Assembly (NCBI GenBank): GCA_027186245.1
Contig: CP114482.1
Coordinates: 26,865,209 to 26,929,208, forward strand
Direction of reading: 5' to 3'
Source of the DNA: Coriaria nepalensis
Lineage: Eukaryota; Streptophyta; Magnoliopsida; Cucurbitales; Coriariaceae
DNA: 64,000 nt
The position numbers and the translations under genes are program-made. Every line of letters begins with the position of its first letter. Positions within the stretch are counted from its first letter, which is position 1. The notes beneath the pieces are model-generated. The model was given only the letters and a program-made list of their open reading frames with translations. It was not told the origin of the DNA and ran no database searches. Below, in pieces: positions 10,873-24,261 of this stretch.

Positions 10873-13800
10873 AATTCTATTTTTTCGCACTTCAAACACG
10901 ACTTTCGTCTGAAATTCCAATTCAATCATTGAAGGCAACTATGCATCTTTTTAGCCTTAAAATCATGTCATTGAGTCTTTTCTAGTCATCAAATCATTTG
11001 AAAGCTTTGAGAACAAATTCTATTTTCGCTCCGTAAATGAGACTTTTGTGCATAACTCGCAATTGATCTATTAAAGTAAATTATCCATTGTTTAGCCTCG
11101 AAATCATGTCATCAAGTCTCTTCTAGTAATTAATACATTTCAAAGAAATTCGAACGAATTCTACTTTCGCATCTGAACCACGGCTTTTGTACATAATTTG
11201 CAAAGGATCTTTTGAAGGCAACTAGGCATTTTTATAGCCTTAAAATCATATCATTGAGTCACTTTTAGTTAGTAAATCATTCAAAATCAATTCAAACGAA
11301 TTCTATTTTCGCATTTCAAACACGACTTTAGTGCAAAACATACAATTGATATATTGAAGGCAATTATGCGTTTGTTTAGCCTTAAAATCATGTCATAGAG
11401 TCTTCTCTATTCATTAAATCAATTAAAAGTAATTCGAAAAAATTCTATTTGTTCGCACTTCAAACATGACTTTCGTTCAGAACTTCCAATTCAACCATTG
11501 AAGGCAACTATGCATCTTTTTAGCCTTAAAATCATGTCATTGAGTCTTTTCTAGTCATCAAATCATTTGAAAGCATTACAAACAAATTCTATTTCCACTC
11601 TTTAAACGAGACTTTTGTGCATAACTTGCAATTCATCTATTCAAGCAAATCATCCATTGTTTAGCCTTGAAATCATGTCATCGAGTCTCTTCTAGTAATT
11701 AAATCATTTCAAAGAAATTTATACGAAATCTTTTTTCGCACCTGAACCACGGCTTTTGTACATAATTTGCAATGGATCTTTTGAAGGCAACTAGGCATTT
11801 GTATAGCCTTAAAATCATGTCATTGAGTCACTTTTGGTCAGTAAATCATTCAAAATCAATTCAAACGAATTCTATTTTCGCATTTCAAACACGACTTTAG
11901 TGCAAAACATGCAATTGATCTATAGAAGGCAATTATGCGTTTGTTTACCCTTAAGATCATGTCATTGAGTCTTCTCTAGTCATTAAATAAATTAAAAGTA
12001 ATTCGAAAGAATTCTATTTTTTCGCACTTCAAACACGACTTTCGTTCAGAACTTCCAATTCAACAATTGAAGGCAACTATGCATCTTTTTCGACTTAAAA
12101 TCATGTCATTGAGTCTCTTCTAGTCATCAAATCATTTAAAACCATTACGAACAAATTCTATTTTTGCTCTTTAAACGATACTTTTGTACATAACTTGCAA
12201 TTGATCTATTCAAGCAAATTATCCATTATTTTGGCCTTGAAATCATGTCACTGAGTCTCTTTTAGTAATTAAATCATTTCAAAGAAATTCGAACGAAATC
12301 TTTTTTCGCACCTGAACCACGGCTTTTGTGCATAATTTGCAATGGATCTTTTGAAGGCAACTAGGCATTTGTATAGCCTTAAAATCATGTCATTGAGTCA
12401 CTTTTAGTCAGTAAATCATTCGAAATCAATTCAAACGAATTCTATTTTCGCATTTCAAAGACGACTTTAGTGCAAAACATGCAATTGATATATTGAAGGC
12501 AATTATGCATTTGTTTAGCCTTAAAATCATGTCATTGAGTCTTCTCTAGTCATTAAATCAATTAAAGGTAATTCGAAAGAATTCTATTTTTCGCACTTCA
12601 AACACGACTTTCGTTCAGAACTTTCAATTCAATAATTGAAGGCAACTATGTATTATTTTAGCCTTAAAATCATGTCATTGAGTCTCTTCTACTCATCAAA
12701 TCATTTAAAACCATTACGAACTAATTCTATTTTCGCACTTTAAACGAGACTTTTGTACATAACTTGCAATTGATCTATTCAAGCAAATTATCCATTTTTT
12801 AGCCTTGAAATCATGTCACTGAGTCTCTTTTAGTAATTAAATCATTTCAAAGAAATTCGAACGAAATCTTTTTTCGCACTTGAACCAATACTTTCGTGCA
12901 TAATTTGCAATGGATCTTTTAAATTCAACTATGCATCTTTTTAGCCTTAAAATCATGTCATTGAGTCACTTTTAGTCAGTAAATCATTCGAAATCAATTC
13001 AAACGAATTCTATTTTCGCATTTCAAACACGACTTTTGTGCAAATCATGCAATAGATCTATTGAAGGCAATTACGCATTTGTTTAGCCTTAAAATCATGT
13101 CATTGAGTCTTCTCTAGTCATTAAATCAATTAAAAGTAATTCAAAAGAATTCTATTTTTTCGCACTTCAAACACGACTTTCGTTCAGAACTTCCAATTCA
13201 ACAATTGAAGGCAACTATGCATCTTTTTCGCCTTAAAATCATGTCATTGAGTCTCTTCTAGTCATCAAATCATTTAAAACCATCACGAACAAATTCTATT
13301 TTCGCTCTTTAAACAAGACTTTTGTGCATAACTTGAAATTGATCTATTCAAGCAAATTATCCATTGTTTAGCCTTGCAATCATGTCATCGAGTCTCTTCT
13401 AGTAATTAAATCATTTCAAAGAAATTTAAACGAAATCTTTTTTCGCACCAGAACCACGGCTTTTGTACATAATTTGCAAAGGATCTTTTGAAGGCAACTA
13501 GGCATTTTTATAGCCTTAAAATCATGTCATTGAGTCACTTTTAGTCAGTAAATCATTCAAAATCAATTCAAACGAATTCTATTTTCGCATTTCAAACACG
13601 AATTTAGTGCAAAACATGCAATTGATCTATTGAAGGCAATTATGCGTTTGTTTATCCTTAAAATCAGGTCATTGAGTCTTCTCTATTCATTAAATCAATT
13701 AAAAGTAATTCGAAAGAATTCTATTTTTTCGCACTTCAAACATGACTTTCGTTCAGAACTTCTGATTCAACCATTGAAGGCAACTATGCATCTTTTTAGC

Positions 13801-16800
13801 CTTAAAATCATGTCATTGAGTCTTTTCTAGTCATCAAATCATTTGAAAGCATTACAAACAAATTCCATTTCCACTCTTTAAACGGGACTTTTGTGCATAA
13901 CTTGCAATTGATCTATTCAAGCAAATTATCCATTGTTTAGCCTTGAAATCATGTCATCGAGTCTCTTCTAGTAATTAAATCATTTCAAAGAAATTTATAC
14001 AAAATCTTTTTTCGCACCTGAACCACGGCTTTTGTACATAATTTGCAATGGATCTTTTGAAGGCAACTAGGCATTTGTATAGCCTTTAAATCATGTCATT
14101 GAGTCACTTTTGGTCAGTAAATCATTCAAAATCAATTCAAATGAATTCTATTTTCGCACTTCAAACACAACTTTAGTGCAAAACATGCAATTGATCTATT
14201 GAAGGCAATTATGGGTTTGTTTAGCCTTAAAATCATGTCATTGAGTCTTCTTTAGTCATTAAATCAATTAAAAGTAATTCAAAAGAATTCTATTTTTTCG
14301 CACTTCAAACACGACTTTCGTTCGGAACTTTCAATTCAATAATTGAAGGCAACTATGCATCTTTTTAGCCTTAAAATCATGTCATTGAGTCTCGCCTACT
14401 CATCAAATCATATAAAACCATTACGAACAAATTCTATTTTTGCTCTTTAAACGAGACTTTTGTACATAACTTGCAATTGATATATTCAAGCAAATTATCC
14501 TCTATTTAGCCTTGAAATCATGTCATCGAGTCTCTTCTAGTAATTAAATCATTTCATAGAAATTCGAACGAAATCTTTTTTCGGACTTGAACCAATACTT
14601 TCGTGCATAATTTGCAATGGATCTTCTAAATTCAACTATGCATCTTTTTAGCCTTAAAATCATGTCATTGAGTCACTTTTAGTCAGTAAATCATTCGAAT
14701 TCAATTCAAACGAATTCTATTTTCGCATTTCAAACACGACTTTTGTGCAAAACATGCAATTGATCTATTGAAGGCAATTATGCGTTTGTTTAGCCTTAAA
14801 ATCATGTCATTGAGTCTTCTCTAGTCATTAAATCAATTAAAAGTAATTCGAAAGAATTCAATTTTTTCGCACTTCAAACACGACTTTCGTTCAGAACTTT
14901 CAATTCAATAATTGAAGGCAACTATGCATCTTTTTAGCCTTAAAATCATGTCAATGAGTCTCTTCTAGTCATCAAATCATTTAAAACAATTACGAACAAA
15001 TTCTATTTTCGCTCTTTAAACGAGACTTTTGTACATAACTTGCAATTGATCTATTCAAGCAAATTATCCATTGTTTAGCCTTGAAATCATGTCACTGAGT
15101 CTCTTTTAGTAATTAAATCATTTCAAAGAAATTCGAACGAAATCTTTTTTCGCACTTGAACCAATACTTTCGTGCATAATTTGCAATGGATCTTTTAAAT
15201 TCAACTATGCATCTTTTTAGCCTTAAAATCATGTCATTGAGTCACCTTTAGTCAGTAAATCATTCAGAATCAATTCAAACGAATTCGATTTTCGCATTTC
15301 GAACACGACTTTTGTGCAAAACATGCAATTGATCTATTGAAGGCAATTATGGGTTTGTTTAGCCTTAAAATCATGTCATTGAGTCTTCTCTAGTCATTAA
15401 ATCAATTAATAGGAATTCGAAAGAATTCTATTTTTTCGCACTTCAAACACGACTTTCGTTCAGAACTTCCAATTCAACAATTGAAGGCAACTATGCATCT
15501 TTTTCGCCTTAAAATCATGTCATTGAGTCTCTTCTAGTCATCAAATCATTTAGAACCATTACGAACAAATTCTATTTTCGCTCTTTAAACGAGAGTTTGG
15601 TGCATAACTTGCGATTGATCTATTCAAGCAAATTATCCATTGTTCAGCCTCGAAATCATGTCATCGAGTCTCTTCTAGTAATTAAATCATTTCAAAGAAA
15701 TTTAAACGAAATATTTTTTCGCACCTGAACCACGGCTTTTGTACATAATTTTCAAAGGATCTTTTGAAGGCAACTAGGCATTTTTATAGCCTTAATATAA
15801 TGTCATTGAGTCACTTTTGCTCAGTAAATCATTCAAAATCAATTCAAACGAATTCTATTTTCGCATTTCAAACACGACTTTAGTGCAAAACATGCAATTG
15901 ATCTATTGAAGGCAATTATGTGTTTGTTTAGCCTTAAAATCATGTCATTGAGTCTTCTCCAGTCATTAAATCAATTAAAAGTAATTCAAAAGAATTCTAT
16001 TTTTTCGCACTTCAAACACGACTTTCGTTCGGAACTTTCAATTCAATAATTGAAGGCAACTATGCATCTTTTTAGCCTTAAAATCATGTCATTGAGTCTC
16101 TTCTAGTCGTCAAATCATTTAAAACCATTACGAACATATTCTATTTTCGCTCTTTAAACGAGACTTTTGTACATAACTTGCAATTGATCTATTCAAGCAA
16201 ATTATCTATTGTTTAGCCTTGAAATCATGTAATCGAGTCTCTTCTAGTAATTAAATCATTTCAAAGAAATTTAAACGAAATCTTTTTTCGCACCTGAACC
16301 ACGGCTTTTGTACATAATTTTCAAAGGATCTTTTGAAGGCAACTAGGCATTTTAATAGCCTTAATATCATGTCATTGAGTAACTTTTAGTCCGTAAATCA
16401 TTCAGAATCAATTCAAACGAATTCTATTTTCGCATTTCAAACACGACTTTAGTGCAAAACATGCAATTGATCTATTGAAGGCAATTATGCATTTGTTTAG
16501 CCTTAAAATCATGTCATTGAGTCTTCTCTAGTCATTAAATCAATTAAAAGTAATTCGAAAGAATTCTATTTTTTCGCACTTCAAACACGACTTTCGTTCG
16601 GAACTTTCAATTCAATAATTGAAGGCAACTATGCATCTTTTTAGCCTTAAAATCATGTCATTGAGTCTCTTCTAGTCGTCAAATCATTTAAAACCATTAC
16701 GAACAAATTCTATTTTCGCTCTTTAAACGAGACTTTTGTACATAACTTGCAATTGATCTATTCAAGCAAATTATCTATTGTTTAGCCTTGAAATCATGTC

Positions 16801-16907
16801 ATCGAGTCTCTTCTAGTAATTAAATCATTTCAAAGAAATTTAAACGAAATCTTTTTTCGCACCTGAACCACGGCTTTTGTACATAATTTTCAAAGGATCT
16901 TTTGAAG

Positions 16908-19900
16908 GCAACTAGGCATTTTAATAGCCTTAATATCATATCATTGAGTCACTTTTAGTCAGTAAATCATTCAGAATCAATTCAAACGAATTCTATTTTC
17001 GCATTTCAAACACGACTTTAGTGCAAAACATGCAATTGATCTATTGAAGGCAATTATGCGTTTGTTTAGCCTTAAAATCATGTCATTGAGTCTTCTCTAG
17101 TCATTAAATCAATTAAAAGTAATTCGAAAGAATTCTATTTTTTCGCACTTCAAACACGACTTTCGTTCAGAACTTTCAATTCAATAATTGAAGGCAACAT
17201 TGCATCTTTTTAGCGTTAAAATCATGTCATTGAGTCTCCTCTAGTCATCAAATCATTTGAAAGCATTTTGAACAAATTCTATTTTCGCTCTTCAATCGAG
17301 ACTTTTGTGCATAACTTGCAATTGATCTATTCAAGCAAATTATCCATTGTTTAGCCTTGAAATCATGTCATCGAGTCTCTTCTAGTAATTAAATCATTTC
17401 AAAGAAATTTAAACGAAATCTTTTTTCGCACCAGAACCACGGCTTTTGTACATAATTTGCAATGGATCTTTTGAAGGCAACTAGGCATTTGTATAGCCTT
17501 AAAATCATGTCATTGAGTCACTTTTAGTCAGTAAATCATTCAGAATCAATTCAAACGAATTCTATTTTCGCATTTCAAACACGACTTTTGTGCAAAACAT
17601 GCAATTGATCTATTGAAGGCAATTATGCGTTTGTTTAGCCTTAAAATCATGTCATTGAGTCTTCTCTAGTCATTAAATCAATTAAAAGTAACTCGAAAGA
17701 ATTCTATTTTTTCGCACTTCAAACACGACTTTCGTTCAGAACTTCCAATTCAACAATTGAAGGCAACTATGCATCTTTTTCGCCTTAAAATCATGTCATT
17801 GAGTCTCTTCTAGTCATCAAATCATTTAAAACCATTACGAACAAATTCTATTTTCGCTCTTTAAACGAGACTTTTGTGCATAACTTGCAATTGATCTATT
17901 CAAGCAAATTATCCATTGTTTAGCCTTGAAATCATGTCCTCGAGTCTCTTCTAGTAATTCAATCATTTCAAAGAAATTTAAACGAAATCTTTTTTCGCAC
18001 CAGAACCACGGCTTTTGTACATAATTTGCAATGGATCTTTTGAAGGCAACTAGGAATTTGTATAGCCTTAAAATCATGTCATTGAGTCACTTTTAGTCAG
18101 TAAATCATTCAGAATCTATTCAAACGAATTCTATTTTCGCATTTCAAACACGACTTTAGTGCAAAACATGCAATTGATCTATTGAAGGCAATTATGCGTT
18201 TGTTTAGCCTTAAAATCATGTCATTGAGTCTTCTCTATTCATTAAATCAATTAAAAGTAATTCGAAAGAATTCTATTTTTTCGCACTTCAAACACGACTT
18301 TCGTTCAGAACTTCCAATTCAACAATTGAAGGCAACTATGCATCTTTTTCGCCTTCGAATCTTGTCATTGAGTCTCTTCTAGTCATCAAATCATTTAAAA
18401 CCATTACGAACAAATTCTATTTTCGCTCTTTAAACGAGACTTTTGTGCATAACTTGCAATTGATCTATTCAAGCAAATTATCCATTGTTTAGCCTTGAAA
18501 TCATGTCATCGAGTCTCTTCTAGTAATTAAATCATTTCAAAGAAATTTAAACAAAATCTTTTTTCGCACCAGAACCACGGCTTTTGTACATAATTTGCAA
18601 TGGATCTTTTGAAGGCAACTAGGCATTTGTATAGCCTTAAAATCATGTCATTGAGTCACTTTTAGTCAGTAAATCATTCGAAATCAATTCAAACGAATTC
18701 TATTTTCGCATTTCAAACACGAATTTTGTGCAAAACATGCAATTGATCTATTGAAGGCAGTTATGCGTTTGTTTAGCCTTAAAATCAAGTCATTGAGTCT
18801 TCTCTAGTCATTAAATCAATTAAAAGTAATTCGAAAGAATTCTATTTTTTCGCACTTCAAACACGACTTTCGTTCAGAACTTCCAATTCAACAATTGAAG
18901 GCAACTATGCATCCTTTTCGCCTTAAAATCATGTCATTGAGTCTCTTCTAGTCATCAAATCATTTAAAACCATTACGAACATATTCTATTTTCGCTCTTT
19001 AAACGAGACTTTTGTGCATAACTTGCAATTGATCTATTCAAGCAAATTATCCATTGTTTAGCCTTGAAATCATGTCATCGAGTCTCTTCTAGTAATTAAA
19101 TCATTTCAAAGAAATTTAAACGAAATCTTTTTTCACACCAGAACCACGGCTTTTGTACATAATTTGCAATGGATCTTTTGAAGGCAACTATGCATCTTTT
19201 TAGCTTTAAAATCATGTCATTGAGTCTCTTCTAGTCATCAAATCATTTAAAAACATTACGAACAAATTCTATTTTCGCTCTTTAAACGAGACTTTTGTGC
19301 ATAACTTGCAATTGATCTATTCAAGCATATTCTCCATTGTTTAGCCTTGAAATCATGTCATCGAGTCTCTTCTAGTAATTAAATCATTTCAAAGAAATTT
19401 AAACGAAATCTTTTTTCGCACCAGAACCACGGCTTTTGTACATAATTTGCAATGGATCTTTTGAAGGCAACTAGGCATTTTAATAGCCTTAATATCATAT
19501 CATTGAGTCACTTTTAGTCAGTAAATCATTCAGAATCAATTCAAACGAATTCTATTTTTGCATTTCAAACACGACTTTAGTGCAAAACATGCAATTGATC
19601 TATTGAAGGCAATTATGCGTTTGTTTAGCCTTAAAATCATGTCATTGAGTCTTCTCTAGTCATTAAATCAATTGAAAATAATTCGAAAGAATTCTATTTT
19701 TTCGCACTTCAAACACGACTTTCGTTCAGAAATTGCAATTCACCAATTAAAGGCAACTATGCATCTTTTTCGCCTTAAAATCATGTCATTGAGTCTCTTC
19801 TAGTCATCAAATCATTTAAAACCATTACGAACAAATTCTATTTTCACTCTTTAAACGAGACTTTTGTGCAGAACTTGCAATTAATCTATTCAAGCAAATT

Positions 19901-20604
19901 CTCCATTGTTTAGCCTTGAAATCATGTCATCGAGTCTCTTCTAGTAATTAAATCATTTCAAAGAAATTTAAACGAAATCTTTTTTCGCACCAGAACCACG
20001 GCTTTTGTACATAATTTGCAATGGATCTTTTGAAGGCAACTAGGCATTTGTATAGCCTTAAAATCATGTCATTGAGTCACTTTTAGTCAGTAAATCATTC
20101 AGAATCAATTCAAACGAATTCTATTTTCGCATTTCAAACACGACTTTTGTGCAAAACATGCAATTGATCTATTGAAGGCAATTATGCGTTTGTTTAGCCT
20201 TAAAATCATGTCATTGAGTCTTCTCTAGTCATTAAATCAATTAAAAGTAACTCGAAAGAATTCTATTTTTTCGCACTTCAAACACGACTTTCGTTCAGAA
20301 CTTCCAATTCAACAATTGAAGGCAACTATGCATCTTTTTCGCCTTAAAATCATGTCATTGAGTCTCTTCTAGTCATCAAATCATTTAAAACCATTACGAA
20401 CAAATTCTATTTTCGCTCTTTAAACGAGACTTTTGTGCATAACTTGCAATTGATCTATTCAAACAAATTATCCATTGTTTAGCCTTGAAATCATGTCATC
20501 GAGTCTCTTTTAGTAATTAAATCATTTCAAAGAAATACGAATGAAATCTTTTTTCGCACTTGAACCAATACTTTCGTGCATAATTTGCAATGGATCTTTT
20601 AAAT
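16908..20604. repeat. Super-HOR of 3,697 bp (26 monomers), copy 1
   Basis: This block contains unit starts 17221, 17790, 18359, 18928, 19211, 19780 and 20349. Each recurs exactly 3,697 bp later. The left edge is placed near 16908, where sequence upstream stops matching that upstream of 20605 (B2 with CAAAGG on one side, B1 with TTTTAAATGC on the other). Its 26 monomers are six tetramers plus one dimeric unit. The last 144 bp or so (20461-20604) have no match at the end of copy 2. Confidence 0.93.
18928..19210. repeat. Dimeric unit A-B/D, C and D missing
   Basis: This unit is 283 bp. A is followed by a B whose 3' end is D-like (AAGGCAACTATGCATCTTTT, then TAGCTTTAAA), and then the next A starts at 19211. 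It is equivalent to a jump from within B to the corresponding place in a D, which removes two monomers but keeps the monomer register. It was duplicated with the super-HOR. Confidence 0.92.
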
Positions 20605-23600
20605 GCAACTAGGCATTTTAATAGCCTTAATATCATATCATTGAGTCACTTTTAGTCAGTAAATCATTCAGAATCAATTCAAACGAATTCGATTTTCGCA
20701 TTTCAAACACGACTTTAGTGCAAAACATGCAATTGATCTATTGAAGGCAATTATGCGTTTGTTTAGCCTTAAAATCATGTCATTGAGTCTTCTCTAGTCA
20801 TTAAATCAATTAAAAGTAATTCGAAAGAATTCTATTTTTTCGCACTTCAAACACGACTTTCGTTCAGAACTTTCAATTCAATAATTGAAGGCAACATTGC
20901 ATCTTTTTAGCGTTAAAATCATGTCATTGAGTCTCCTCTAGTCATCAAATCATTTAAAAGCATTTTGAACAAATTCTATTTTCGCTCTTCAATCGAGACT
21001 TTTGTGCATAACTTGCAATTGATCTATTCAAGCAAATTATCCATTGTTTAGCCTTGAAATCATGTCATCGAGTCTCTTCTAGTAATTAAATCATTTCAAA
21101 GAAATTTAAACGAAATCTTTTTTCGCACCAGAACCACGGCTTTTGTACATAATTTGCAATGGATCTTTTGAAGGCAACTAGGCATTTGTATAGCCTTAAA
21201 ATCATGTCATTGAGTCACTTTTAGTCAGTAAATCATTCAGAATCAATTCAAACGAATTCTATTTTCGCATTTCAAACACGACTTTTGTGCAAAACATGCA
21301 ATTGATCTATTGAAGGCAATTATGCGTTTGTTTAGCCTTAAAATCATGTCATTGAGTCTTCTCTAGTCATTAAATCAATTAAAAGTAACTCGAAAGAATT
21401 CTATTTTTTCGCACTTCAAACACGACTTTCGTTCAGAACTTCCAATTCAACAATTGAAGGCAACTATGCATCTTTTTCGCCTTAAAATCATGTCATTGAG
21501 TCTCTTCTAGTCATCAAATCATTTAAAACCATTACGAACAAATTCTATTTTCGCTCTTTAAACGAGACTTTTGTGCATAACTTGCAATTGATCTATTCAA
21601 GCAAATTATCCATTGTTTAGCCTTGAAATCATGTCCTCGAGTCTCTTCTAGTAATTCAATCATTTCAAAGAAATTTAAACGAAATCTTTTTTCGCACCAG
21701 AACCACGGCTTTTGTACATAATTTGCAATGGATCTTTTGAAGGCAACTAGGAATTTGTATAGCCTTAAAATCATGTCATTGAGTCACTTTTAGTCAGTAA
21801 ATCATTCAGAATCTATTCAAACGAATTCTATTTTCGCATTTCAAACACGACTTTAGTGCAAAACATGCAATTGATCTATTGAAGGCAATTATGCGTTTGT
21901 TTAGCCTTAAAATCATGTCATTGAGTGTTCTCTAGTCATTAAATCAATTAAAAGTAATTCGAAAGAATTCTATTTTTTCGCACTTCAAACACGACTTTCG
22001 TTCAGAACTTCCAATTCAACAATTGAAGGCAACTATGCATCTTTTTCGCCTTCGAATCTTGTCATTGAGTCTCTTCTAGTCATCAAATCATTTAAAACCA
22101 TTACGAACAAATTCTATTTTCGCTCTTTAAACGAGACTTTTGTGCATAACTTGCAATTGATCTATTCAAGCAAATTATCCATTGTTTAGCCTTGAAATCA
22201 TGTCATCGAGTCTCTTCTAGTAATTAAATCATTTCAAAGAAATTTAAACAAAATCTTTTTTCGCACCAGAACCACGGCTTTTGTACATAATTTGCAATGG
22301 ATCTTTTGAAGGCAACTAGGCATTTGTATAGCCTTAAAATCATGTCATTGAGTCACTTTTAGTCAGTAAATCATTCGAAATCAATTCAAACGAATTCTAT
22401 TTTCGCATTTCAAACACGAATTTTGTGCAAAACATGCAATTGATCTATTGAAGGCAGTTATGCGTTTGTTTAGCCTTAAAATCAAGTCATTGAGTCTTCT
22501 CTAGTCATTAAATCAATTAAAAGTAATTCGAAAGAATTCTATTTTTTCGCACTTCAAACACGACTTTCGTTCAGAACTTCCAATTCAACAATTGAAGGCA
22601 ACTATGCATCCTTTTCGCCTTAAAATCATGTCATTGAGTCTCTTCTAGTCATCAAATCATTTAAAACCATTACGAACATATTCTATTTTCGCTCTTTAAA
22701 CGAGACTTTTGTGCATAACTTGCAATTGATCTATTCAAGCAAATTATCCATTGTTTAGCCTTGAAATCATGTCATCGAGTCTCTTCTAGTAATTAAATCA
22801 TTTCAAAGAAATTTAAACGAAATCTTTTTTCACACCAGAACCACGGCTTTTGTACATAATTTGCAATGGATCTTTTGAAGGCAACTATGCATCTTTTTAG
22901 CTTTAAAATCATGTCATTGAGTCTCTTCTAGTCATCAAATCATTTAAAAACATTACGAACAAATTCTATTTTCGCTCTTTAAACGAGACTTTTGTGCATA
23001 ACTTGCAATTGATCTATTCAAGCATATTCTCCATTGTTTAGCCTTGAAATCATGTCATCGAGTCTCTTCTAGTAATTAAATCATTTCAAAGAAATTTAAA
23101 CGAAATCTTTTTTCGCACCAGAACCACGGCTTTTGTACATAATTTGCAATGGATCTTTTGAAGGCAACTAGGCATTTTAATAGCCTTAATATCATATCAT
23201 TGAGTCACTTTTAGTCAGTAAATCATTCAGAATCAATTCAAACGAATTCTATTTTTGCATTTCAAACACGACTTTAGTGCAAAACATGCAATTGATCTAT
23301 TGAAGGCAATTATGCGTTTGTTTAGCCTTAAAATCATGTCATTGAGTCTTCTCTAGTCATTAAATCAATTAAAAATAATTCGAAAGAATTCTATTTTTTC
23401 GCACTTCAAACACGACTTTCGTTCAGAAATTGCAATTCACCAATTAAAGGCAACTATGCATCTTTTTCGCCTTAAAATCATGTCATTGAGTCTCTTCTAG
23501 TCATCAAATCATTTAAAACCATTACGAACAAATTCTATTTTCACTCTTTAAACGAGACTTTTGTGCAGAACTTGCAATTAATCTATTCAAGCAAATTCTC

Positions 23601-24157
23601 CATTGTTTAGCCTTGAAATCATGTCATCGAGTCTCTTCTAGTAATTAAATCATTTCAAAGAAATTTAAACGAAATCTTTTTTCGCACCAGAACCACGGCT
23701 TTTGTACATAATTTGCAATGGATCTTTTGAAGGCAACTAGGCATTTGTATAGCCTTAAAATCATGTCATTGAGTCACTTTTAGTCAGTAAATCATTCAGA
23801 ATCAATTCAAACGAATTCTATTTTCGCATTTCAAACACGACTTTTGTGCAAAACATGCAATTGATCTATTGAAGGCAATTATGCGTTTGTTTAGCCTTAA
23901 AATCATGTCATTGAGTCTTCTCTAGTCATTAAATCAATTAAAAGTAACTCGAAAGAATTCTATTTTTTCGCACTTCAGACACGACTTTCGTTCAGAACTT
24001 CCAATTCAACAATTGAAGGCAACTATGCATCTTTTTCGCCTTAAAATCATGTCATTGAGTCTCTTCTAGTCATCAAATCATTTAAAACCATTACGAACAA
24101 ATTCTATTTTCGCTCTTTAAACGAGACTTTTGTGCATAACTTGCAATTGATCTATTC
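20605..24157. repeat. Super-HOR of 3,697 bp, copy 2 (incomplete)
   Basis: This tandem copy of 16908-20460 has unit starts at 20918, 21487, 22056, 22625, 22908, 23477 and 24046. By eye only about six substitutions separate the two copies over 3.55 kb (for example TTTGAAAGC versus TTTAAAAGC near 17260/20957, and GAGTCTTC versus GAGTGTTC near 18225/21922). That is over 99.8 % identity. Matching stops at about 24157, where CAAGCAAATTATCTATTG replaces CAAACAAATTATCCATTG. The very low divergence indicates a recent event, or an assembly duplication that must be excluded. Confidence 0.92.
22625..22907. repeat. Dimeric unit A-B/D, duplicate copy
   Basis: This is the 3,697-bp-shifted copy of the dimeric unit at 18928-19210, with the same TAGCTTTAAA junction before the A monomer at 22908. 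It confirms that the deletion preceded the super-HOR duplication. Confidence 0.92.
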
Positions 24158-24261
24158 AAGCAAATTATCTATTGTTTAGCCTTGAAATAATGTCATTGAG
24201 TCTCTTTTAGTAATTAAATCATTTCAAAGAAATTTGAACGAAATCTTTTTTCGCACTTGAA
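24158..24261. repeat. Short junction segment between two super-HORs
   Basis: About 100 bp completing an A monomer and opening a B1 monomer with AAATAATGTCATTGAG and AATTTGAACGAAATC. The same variants recur near 25880 and 28725, so the segment belongs to the family of units used in the following super-HOR, although it is not part of its strict 2,845-bp period. Confidence 0.7.

Larger units (their letters stand above)
8393..16907. repeat. Transitional domain with mixed subtypes
   Basis: HOR units start at 8393, 9104, 9673, 10384, 10962, 11531, 12100, 12669, 13238, 13807, 14376, 14945, 15514, 16083 and 16652. D is now only the D2 subtype. A2 and B2 appear for the first time in the unit at 9104 and alternate with A1 and B1. 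B monomers with a D-like 3' end first appear in the unit at 12669 (near 12917) and recur near 14635 and 15205. Neighbouring units at 16083 and 16652 are nearly identical, which points to a single-unit tandem duplication. No gene or foreign insertion is seen. Confidence 0.85.

Noticed and set aside
13630..13830. Open reading frame of 66 codons on the plus strand, with a similar one at 18182-18382
   Set aside because: Both start at the ATG-like position of a C monomer and run through D into A. Their similarity comes from the repeat, not from coding selection. There is no recognisable domain or ribosome-binding or promoter context.
17835..18077. Identical 80-codon minus-strand frames here and at 21532-21774
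   Set aside because: They are identical only because the 3,697-bp super-HOR was duplicated. They cross A and B monomers, are opened by rare single-base variants, and match no protein family that I know.
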